In this document: positions 58,221 to 64,000 of the stretch, piece after piece | Layout of the letters: each line of letters begins with the position of its first letter | How positions within the stretch are numbered: position 1 is the stretch's first letter | DNA from: Sphingomonadaceae bacterium | GTDB taxonomy: Bacteria; Pseudomonadota; Alphaproteobacteria; Sphingomonadales; Sphingomonadaceae | Reading direction: 5' to 3' | NCBI GenBank assembly: GCA_024236195.1 | Contig: JACKKZ010000008.1 | Location: 1-64,000, forward strand | DNA: 64,000 nucleotides | Translations under genes and position numbers: made by a program | The notes under the pieces: generated by a model | The model's database searches: none | What the model was told of the DNA's origin: nothing | What the model saw: only the letters and a program-made list of their open reading frames with translations

Positions 58221-59428
58221 ACACACAAGCAAACTCCTTCCGCACCCAGCCTGACGAGCGCGGGCATTTCGGCCAATATGGCGGGCGCTATGTCGCTGAA
58301 ACGCTGATGCCGCTGATCCTCGACCTCGAAAAGGCCTATGACGAGGCGAAGGCGGATCCGGCCTTCCACGCGCAGTTTGACGATCTGCTCGAACATTATG
58401 TCGGCCGCCCCAGCCCGCTCTATTTCGCCGAGCGGCTGACCGAGGCGCTGGGCGGCGCGCAAATCTGGTTCAAGCGCGATGAATTGAACCATACCGGCGC
58501 GCACAAGATCAACAATTGCGTGGGGCAGATTCTGCTCGCCATGCGCATGGGCAAGACGCGCATCATCGCGGAAACCGGCGCGGGCCAGCACGGGGTGGCC
58601 ACCGCCACGGTCTGCGCGCGCTTTGGCCTGCCCTGCACCATCTTCATGGGCGCGACGGACGTTTCACGCCAGCAACCCAATGTGTTCCGCATGAAGCTGC
58701 TCGGTGCCGAGGTCGTGCCCGTCACCAGCGGCGCGGCGACGCTGAAGGATGCGATGAACGAGGCGCTGCGCCACTGGGTCGCGCATGTGCATGACACGTT
58801 CTACATCATCGGCACCGCCGCCGGGCCGCACCCCTATCCGGAACTGGTACGCGATTTCCAGAGCGTGATCGGCAAGGAAGCGCGCGCGCAGATGCTCAGC
58901 CGCACAGGCCGCCTGCCAGACCTGCTGGTGGCAGCCATCGGCGGCGGCTCCAACGCGATTGGCCTGTTCCACCCCTTCCTCGACGATCCCGAAGTGAAGA
59001 TGCTCGGCGTCGAGGCGGCGGGTCACGGGCTGGACAAGGAACACGCCGCCAGCCTCGCCGGCGGTGTTCCTGGCGTGCTCCATGGCAACAAGACCTATCT
59101 GCTGCAGGATGAAGACGGCCAGATCACCGAGGCCCATTCGATCAGCGCGGGTCTCGACTATCCCGGCATCGGGCCGGAACATGCCTGGCTCAAGGATATA
59201 GGCCGGGTCGATTATACCAGCGTGACCGATGACGAAGCGCTGGAGGCCTTCCAGCTGCTCTGCCGCACCGAAGGCATCATCCCCGCGCTGGAGCCCAGCC
59301 ACGCCATCGCGGCAGTCGCCAAAAAGGCCAGGGAACTGCCCGACGACGCGATCATCCTCGCCAATCTGTGCGGCCGTGGGGACAAGGATATCTTTACCGT
59401 GGCGGATGCGCTTGGGGTGGAGATGTGA
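58217..59428 (+). CDS. trpB: tryptophan synthase beta chain
   Basis: PLP enzyme making tryptophan from indole and serine. HFGQYGGRYVAETLMP at the start, the PLP lysine in HTGAHKINNCVGQ, ETGAGQHGVATA, and VAAIGGGSNAIGLF. 403 residues. Chained with trpF before it and with a membrane-protein gene after it by overlaps. Confidence 0.97.
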   Translation: MNTQANSFRTQPDERGHFGQYGGRYVAETLMPLILDLEKAYDEAKADPAFHAQFDDLLEHYVGRPSPLYFAERLTEALGGAQIWFKRDELNHTGAHKINNCVGQILLAMRMGKTRIIAETGAGQHGVATATVCARFGLPCTIFMGATDVSRQQPNVFRMKLLGAEVVPVTSGAATLKDAMNEALRHWVAHVHDTFYIIGTAAGPHPYPELVRDFQSVIGKEARAQMLSRTGRLPDLLVAAIGGGSNAIGLFHPFLDDPEVKMLGVEAAGHGLDKEHAASLAGGVPGVLHGNKTYLLQDEDGQITEAHSISAGLDYPGIGPEHAWLKDIGRVDYTSVTDDEALEAFQLLCRTEGIIPALEPSHAIAAVAKKARELPDDAIILANLCGRGDKDIFTVADALGVEM

Positions 59429-59955
59429 CGCATGCTAGCGGCGAGGTTGGGAAACCGCTTTTGCTTTCGCTGCTTATCGTTTGGGCCATTTCGATCTCTG
59501 CATACTGGATCCTCGACATAGAGTATGCTGGCTATGTTGATCGCCTCAGGGGCGCTAGCGATGCCCCCGTTCCCGTCAACATAATGCTTATAACCCCCGG
59601 GCACGCGATCATGGCCGGTGTGGTATTTTCGATTCTTCTGGCGATTCACTGGTGGCTCAGCGGATTGTTCGCGAAGCCCGGCATGGCGAAAATGCCAATC
59701 GCGAACATTATGCTCGCAGCCACGGCGCTATTCCTCATTCTGGAGTTGTTTGAAAGCGCGGCAAATGACTTTCACAATTACAGCCTTTTTTGCCGTGCCG
59801 ACGAACCGCCAGTGGTAATTTTGGTCGATGAAGTGCACAGGTGCGCGCGCGCCCTTTCGATCCGCTATATCCTGGGTCCGATGGCCCTGCTGCTACCAGT
59901 CATTTCAATCCCGGTTCGCATTTTGGAATCACGAATTAGAAAACCAACATCATGA
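59425..59955 (+). CDS. membrane protein between trpB and trpA
   Basis: A 176-residue protein with about four hydrophobic segments (12-32, 55-76, 88-107, 150-168) and no recognised motif. GTG 59425 overlaps the trpB stop as GTGA and the end overlaps the trpA start (ATGA), so it lies in the operon's translation chain. Its base composition is visibly lower in GC than trpA or trpB. TrpB and TrpA are partners and normally adjacent. Confidence 0.7.
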   Translation: MTHASGEVGKPLLLSLLIVWAISISAYWILDIEYAGYVDRLRGASDAPVPVNIMLITPGHAIMAGVVFSILLAIHWWLSGLFAKPGMAKMPIANIMLAATALFLILELFESAANDFHNYSLFCRADEPPVVILVDEVHRCARALSIRYILGPMALLLPVISIPVRILESRIRKPTS

Positions 59956-60734
59956 CCCGCCTCTCAAACGCCTTCGCCAAACCCCACCCCGCCCTCGTCT
60001 GTTTCCTCACCGCTGGTGACGGAGACACTGCCGCCAATCTTGATGCGCTGGTCGCAGGCGGTGCTGACGTTATCGAACTCGGCATGCCCTTTACCGATCC
60101 GATGGCTGATGGCCCGGCGATCCAGGAGGCTAATCTTCGCTCGCTCAGCAAGGGGACGACCACGCGCGATGTCTTGCTGATTGCGAATGAGTTTCGCGAC
60201 CGGCACCCCGATGTGCCGCTGGTGCTGATGGGCTATGCCAATCCGATGATCGTGCGCGGGCCGGAATGGTTTGCGGCGGAAGCCAAGGGTGCGGGCGTGG
60301 ATGGCGTGATCTGCGTCGATATCCCGCCGGAGGAAGACCCGGAGCTGGGCCCCGCCCTGCGCGCGCAGGGCATTGACCTCATCCGCCTTGCCACCCCCAC
60401 TACGGACGCTGCGCGCCTGCCCGCCGTGCTGGATGGGTCGAGCGGGTTCCTCTACTACGTCTCCGTCGCCGGGATCACCGGGATGCAGCAGGCGGCGGTG
60501 GATTCGATCGAGGCAAATGTCAGCCGGATCAAGCAATCGACCGATATCCCGGTCGCGGTCGGTTTTGGTGTGAGGACCCCCGAACAAGCCGCTGAGATCG
60601 CCAAGGTTTCCGATGGCGTGGTGGTAGGGTCAGCACTGGTGGAACTGGTCGGAAAACATGGCGAAGATGCCCCGGCGAAGATCCTTGAGCTGACGAGTGC
60701 ACTGGCTGAAGCGGTGCATTCAGCACGCGGCTGA
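59952..60734 (+). CDS. trpA: tryptophan synthase alpha chain
   Basis: Cleaves indole-glycerol phosphate to indole, which channels to TrpB. Catalytic Glu and Asp: GADVIELGMPFTDPMADGP; then ICVDIPPEE, LATPTTDAARL, YYVSVAGITGMQ and VGFGVRTPEQAAEIA. 260 residues. Overlaps the preceding gene by four bases. Confidence 0.96.
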   Translation: MTRLSNAFAKPHPALVCFLTAGDGDTAANLDALVAGGADVIELGMPFTDPMADGPAIQEANLRSLSKGTTTRDVLLIANEFRDRHPDVPLVLMGYANPMIVRGPEWFAAEAKGAGVDGVICVDIPPEEDPELGPALRAQGIDLIRLATPTTDAARLPAVLDGSSGFLYYVSVAGITGMQQAAVDSIEANVSRIKQSTDIPVAVGFGVRTPEQAAEIAKVSDGVVVGSALVELVGKHGEDAPAKILELTSALAEAVHSARG

Positions 60735-60760
60735 TCGCCTAAACTCCAACCCGACACCCA

Positions 60761-60905
60761 CCGTCGCCCCTGCGCAGGCAGGGGCCTAGATAAGCTTGCG
60801 CTGCGGCAAACCGCCCGCCCAGCCACGCAATGCTCCAAGCCAGCGCGGACACTGCGCAACCGTGAGGTCGTCTGGACCCCTGCCTTCGCAGGGGTGACGG
60901 TTGAA
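60761..60905. repeat. palindromic element between trpA and accD, copy 1
   Basis: Begins CGTCGCCCCTGCGCAGGCAG and ends CTTCGCAGGGGTGACGGTTGA; its outer ends are near inverse complements. First 37 bases from CGTCGCCCC are identical to copy 2. Confidence 0.8.
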
Positions 60906-60998
60906 GGAGTCTGTGAGCATTATCGCCCGGAAAAGTAGTTGCCCCCTGATGACCAAAGACCAGCAAACCCAGCACAGGCCCCACCAAAACCAAACCCT

Positions 60999-61143
60999 CG
61001 TCGCCCCTGCGCAGGCAGGGGCCTAGATAAGCTTGGGTTCTGGCACACCGCCAACATTTGACGGCCGCCCCTCCCAGCCATCCAACAATCCGCACAACCG
61101 ATAAGTCAGCTGGGCCCCTGCCTTCGCAGGGGCGACGGTTGAG
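60999..61143. repeat. palindromic element between trpA and accD, copy 2
   Basis: Same ends as copy 1 (CGTCGCCCCTGC; GCAGGGGCGACGGTTGAG), in the same orientation, about 95 bases on. The middle parts differ between copies. The two copies and their spacer fill the 460-base trpA-accD gap; no gene is seen there. Confidence 0.8.
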
Positions 61144-61194
61144 AAAGGTGGGAAGCTATTTGAGCTTCCTGCGAACACGACTATAGGCACACCC

Positions 61195-62043
61195 ATGAAC
61201 TGGTTCACACGCGTCCGCAATTCGCTGCCCTTCGCTGCCAAGAAGGACACGCCCGACAATCTCTGGGCCAAGTGCCCCAATTGCAACGAGATGCTGTTCA
61301 CCCGCGAGTATGAGGACAATATGTCCGTCTGCCCGCGTTGTGACCATCACGGGCGGATCAGCGCGGACGAGCGGTTGCGGCTGCTGATGGATGCTGGCTT
61401 TGACCTGCTCGAAGAGCTGGATGTGCGCGAAGACCCGCTGAAATTCCGCGACCAGAAGAAATATACTGACCGGATCAAGGCCGCTCGCGCCAAGAGCCCG
61501 CACAAGGATGCGTTCCAGGTCGCCAGCGGCAGCATTGATGGCCGCCCGGCGGTGGTCGGCGTGCAGGATTTCACGTTCATGGGTGGCAGCATGGGCATGG
61601 CGGTGGGCACTGCCTTCTGCCAGGGCGCCGAACGCGCGCTCTCCCGCAAATGCGGCTATATCGTCGTGACGGCGGCAGGCGGCGCGCGGATGCAGGAAGG
61701 CATCCTCTCGCTGATGCAGATGCCCAAGGCGACGGTGATGACGCGCCGACTGAAAGAGGCGGGCCTGCCCTTCATCGTGCTGCTGACGGACCCGACCACC
61801 GGCGGCGTCACCGCCAGCTATGCCATGCTGGGTGACGTGCATGTGGCCGAACCCGGCGCGCTTATCGGCTTTGCCGGACAGCGCGTGATCCAGGATACGA
61901 TCCGCGAGAAACTGCCCGAAGGGTTCCAGCGCGCGGAATATCTCCACAAGCATGGCATGGTCGATATGGTCGTCCACCGCCACAAGATGCGCGACACGCT
62001 GGCGACGCTGCTCGACTACCTCGCCCCGCGCAAGGCGGCGTAA
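61195..62043 (+). CDS. accD: acetyl-CoA carboxylase carboxyltransferase subunit beta
   Basis: Carboxyl transfer from biotin to acetyl-CoA, the first step of fatty-acid synthesis. The N-terminal zinc ribbon CPNCNEMLFTREYEDNMSVCPRCDHH, then the crotonase-fold core with TAAGGARMQEGILSLMQM and TDPTTGGVTASYAMLGD. 282 residues. Typically followed by folC, as here. Confidence 0.97.
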   Translation: MNWFTRVRNSLPFAAKKDTPDNLWAKCPNCNEMLFTREYEDNMSVCPRCDHHGRISADERLRLLMDAGFDLLEELDVREDPLKFRDQKKYTDRIKAARAKSPHKDAFQVASGSIDGRPAVVGVQDFTFMGGSMGMAVGTAFCQGAERALSRKCGYIVVTAAGGARMQEGILSLMQMPKATVMTRRLKEAGLPFIVLLTDPTTGGVTASYAMLGDVHVAEPGALIGFAGQRVIQDTIREKLPEGFQRAEYLHKHGMVDMVVHRHKMRDTLATLLDYLAPRKAA

Positions 62044-62066
62044 GCACGCCGAGCGGTCGGCACGCC

Positions 62067-63380
62067 ATGGCTGACAAGGCACAATCCGAATCCCCGCTGG
62101 TGCAGGCGCAGTTGGACCGGCTCGACAGCATGGCTGCGGGGAAGGACATGCTCGGGCACGAACGGTTGGCGCATCTGCTGGCGCGGCTGGAGCATCCCGA
62201 ACGCGCGCTGCCCCCTGTGTTCCATGTCGCGGGCACCAATGGCAAGGGATCGACCATCGCCTATTTGCGCGCGGCCCTGCAGGCGCAGGGGCTGACAGCG
62301 CACGCCTTCACCAGCCCGCACCTTGTCCGGCTAAACGAGCGGATAAGGCTCGCCAATGTGCTGGTGAGCGATGCGGAGCTGGCGAAGCTGATCTCCGACA
62401 CGCTCGATGTGGTCGGGCCGGAGGGGACGACTTTTTTCGAAGCGACCACGGCGGCGGCGCTGCTCGGTTTTGCGCGCCATCGGGCGGATGCCTGCTTGCT
62501 TGAAGTCGGGCTTGGCGGGCGGCTCGATGCGACCAACGTGGTGGCGCAGCCTGCCGTATGCGGGATCGCCCATGTCGCTATCGACCATCAGGAATTCCTC
62601 GGCGAAACACTGGGCGAGATCGCGGCGGAAAAGGCCGGGATCGCCAAACCGGGCGTGCCGCTCTGCGTCGTGCGGCAGGAGTTGGAGGCACTGGCCGCGA
62701 TCCAGCGTGTGGCGGAACAAGTGGGTGCGCCCATGCTGCTGCAGGGTCGCGACTGGGATGCGCATTTCAAGGGCGAGCATTTGCTCTATCATGACGAGCA
62801 CGGCCCGCTGGAGCTTCCCGCCCCCACCCTGCCCGGCGCGCATCAGGCGACCAATGCAGGCCTTGCGCTGGCGATGCTGCGGCACCAGACGGCATTGACG
62901 CTCGACGTGGATTCGCTCGCCGCAGCGTTGACCGCCGCCCAATGGCCCGCGCGGTTACAGCGGCTCAAGGCCGGGCCTTTGACAGCGCAGCTACCCGAAA
63001 ACGCAACGGTCTGGCTCGACGGCGCGCATAATGTCGCGGCCATGCGGGTGGTCACCACCTATCTGGCCGAGCAGCTCGCAACGGGCGAGCCGCTGGAAGT
63101 GGTCTTCGGGCTACTCGCCAACAAGGATGCGCTGGGTGTGCTCAGGGAACTCGCCCGCCTGCCCTGCCGCCTGCATTGTGTGCCCATCGCCAGCTACGAT
63201 TCCCGCGCGCCGGAGGAACTGGCCGCCATCGCCTGCGGCATGGGGCTGGAAGCGAGCACCAACGAGACGCTGGATGCCGCATTGGCGCCAATCAGCGGTG
63301 ATGCGCCCAAAGTGCTGATTGTCGGCTCACTCTACCTCGCCGGGCAAGTGCTGCGCGCGAATGAGGAGTTTCCGGATTAG
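62067..63380 (+). CDS. folC: bifunctional folylpolyglutamate/dihydrofolate synthase
   Basis: Adds glutamate to folates. The ATP loop is HVAGTNGKGSTIAYL; TSPHLVRLNERIRL, LEVGLGGRLDATNV and the C-terminal WLDGAHNVAAM are Mur-ligase-family marks. 437 residues. 23 bases after accD. Confidence 0.95.
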   Translation: MADKAQSESPLVQAQLDRLDSMAAGKDMLGHERLAHLLARLEHPERALPPVFHVAGTNGKGSTIAYLRAALQAQGLTAHAFTSPHLVRLNERIRLANVLVSDAELAKLISDTLDVVGPEGTTFFEATTAAALLGFARHRADACLLEVGLGGRLDATNVVAQPAVCGIAHVAIDHQEFLGETLGEIAAEKAGIAKPGVPLCVVRQELEALAAIQRVAEQVGAPMLLQGRDWDAHFKGEHLLYHDEHGPLELPAPTLPGAHQATNAGLALAMLRHQTALTLDVDSLAAALTAAQWPARLQRLKAGPLTAQLPENATVWLDGAHNVAAMRVVTTYLAEQLATGEPLEVVFGLLANKDALGVLRELARLPCRLHCVPIASYDSRAPEELAAIACGMGLEASTNETLDAALAPISGDAPKVLIVGSLYLAGQVLRANEEFPD

Positions 63381-63388
63381 AGCGCCCA

Positions 63389-64000
63389 TTAGGCCGGCGC
63401 TTCATCCGGCTTGCTATCCCCGCCCTTACCCTTGGTCTGGCGCGCGGTTTCGACCACGAAGCCCTTGCGCCACAGGATCCACAGCAAGACCATTCCTGGG
63501 ATCGCGACCACGACGGTGAAGCCCCAGAAGCCGACCCAGCCCAGCCCCTCGGCAATATAACCCGATGGTGCCGCCAGCCATGTCCGCCCCACTGCCGCAA
63601 AGCTCGACAGCAGCGCAAATTGTGTCGCCGTATAGGCAAGGCTCGACAGGCCGGAGAGATAGGTCACGAACACCGTCAGCCCGATCCCGCTGGTGAGGTT
63701 TTCCGTCCCCACTGCAATGCCCAGCATCAGCGGCGAATGGCCGACCATGGCGAGGACACAGAACAGCAGGTTGCTAAACATCATCAGCAGGCCGGAAATC
63801 CACAGCGCGCGGCCCATCCCCAGCCACGCAATGAACGGCCCGCCCAGCGCGGAGCCGACGATCAGCGCGGCAAAGCCGACAAATTTGTTCACCGCGATGA
63901 ATTCGGTGTCAGTAAAGCCCAGTTCCACGATCATCGGGTTAAGCATCCCCTGCCCCATCGCATCGCCGACCTTGTAGATCAGCACGAACAGCAGGATCAG
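63389..64000 (-). CDS. AmpG-like muropeptide/MFS permease, C-terminal part
   Basis: The frame is open to the right window edge, so the N-terminal half is missing. Some six hydrophobic segments remain. YKVGDAMGQGMLNPMIVELGFTDTEFIAVNKFVG and SGIGLTVFVTYLSGLSSLAYTATQFALLSSFAAVGRTWLAAPSGYIAE match AmpG permeases that take up anhydro-muropeptides for cell-wall recycling. Convergent with folC, eight bases away. Confidence 0.9.
   Translation of the reverse strand: MILLFVLIYKVGDAMGQGMLNPMIVELGFTDTEFIAVNKFVGFAALIVGSALGGPFIAWLGMGRALWISGLLMMFSNLLFCVLAMVGHSPLMLGIAVGTENLTSGIGLTVFVTYLSGLSSLAYTATQFALLSSFAAVGRTWLAAPSGYIAEGLGWVGFWGFTVVVAIPGMVLLWILWRKGFVVETARQTKGKGGDSKPDEAPA

Overview
The window is a high-GC alphaproteobacterial chromosome segment, most likely from a Sphingomonadales/Erythrobacteraceae-type bacterium. 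That is an inference from the alternative carboxyspermidine pathway, the split b/b' ATP synthase subunits, a TIGR02300 protein beside aroA, an otsB-GH15-otsA trehalose cluster, an M2 peptidase beside RimK, and the trpFB-trpA-accD-folC order. It is mainly core genome. I see no prophage, integrative element, transposase, CRISPR array or rRNA; there is one tRNA gene (Ala, GGC).

Layout. 1-5.4 kb: topA (cut by the window edge), an unknown gene, dprA, plsY, then murI and hemA on the other strand; dprA to hemA are broken by many frameshifts. 5.4-10.3 kb: minus-strand polyamine cluster (ornithine decarboxylase, a YbjN-type exported protein, carboxynorspermidine decarboxylase, carboxynorspermidine dehydrogenase) with a small GxxExxY-gene cassette framed by inverted repeats. 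10.5-14.8 kb: serine/threonine dehydratase, two MAPEG proteins, thioredoxin reductase, a tyrosine-phosphatase-like protein and a receiver-like protein lacking its phospho-acceptor. 14.8-18.6 kb: trehalose cluster, with otsA and GH15 frameshifted and otsB intact. 18.7-25.7 kb: RimK, retropepsin-like partner, M2 peptidase, a secreted protein with a duplicated domain, hydrolase/GFA genes and a lipoprotein. 25.8-28.9 kb: marR-emrA-emrB efflux operon. 28.9-30.7 kb: a toxin-antitoxin pair translationally chained to an HCCA-isomerase and a GFA gene. 30.7-33 kb: asd and an amino-acid permease. 33-39.8 kb: the ffh-rpsP-rimM-trmD-rplS translation operon, interrupted by small membrane genes, a VapBC pair and palindromic repeats, one of them inserted in frame inside trmD; ffh is frameshifted. 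39.9-47.3 kb: tRNA-Ala, TIGR02300 gene, aroA-cmk, peroxiredoxin, DUF2202 protein, rpsA, gloB. 47.7-50.3 kb: F0 ATP synthase genes. 50.5-54.4 kb: ydbH-ynbE-ydbL envelope lipid bridge. 54.4-64 kb: radC, purB, lapA-pyrF-trpF-trpB-(membrane protein)-trpA, accD, folC and the end of an AmpG-like permease.

Two themes stand out. First, frameshifts are concentrated in a few patches and hit genes that cannot normally be lost (ffh, murI, hemA), while flanking genes are clean; I read these as sequence or assembly errors, not gene decay. Second, several families of small palindromic elements are scattered through housekeeping operons: a gene-bearing GxxExxY cassette with period-8 inverted repeats and a gene-less relative, a roughly 120-bp element before rimM and rpsA, an in-frame copy of a similar element inside trmD, and a duplicated element between trpA and accD.
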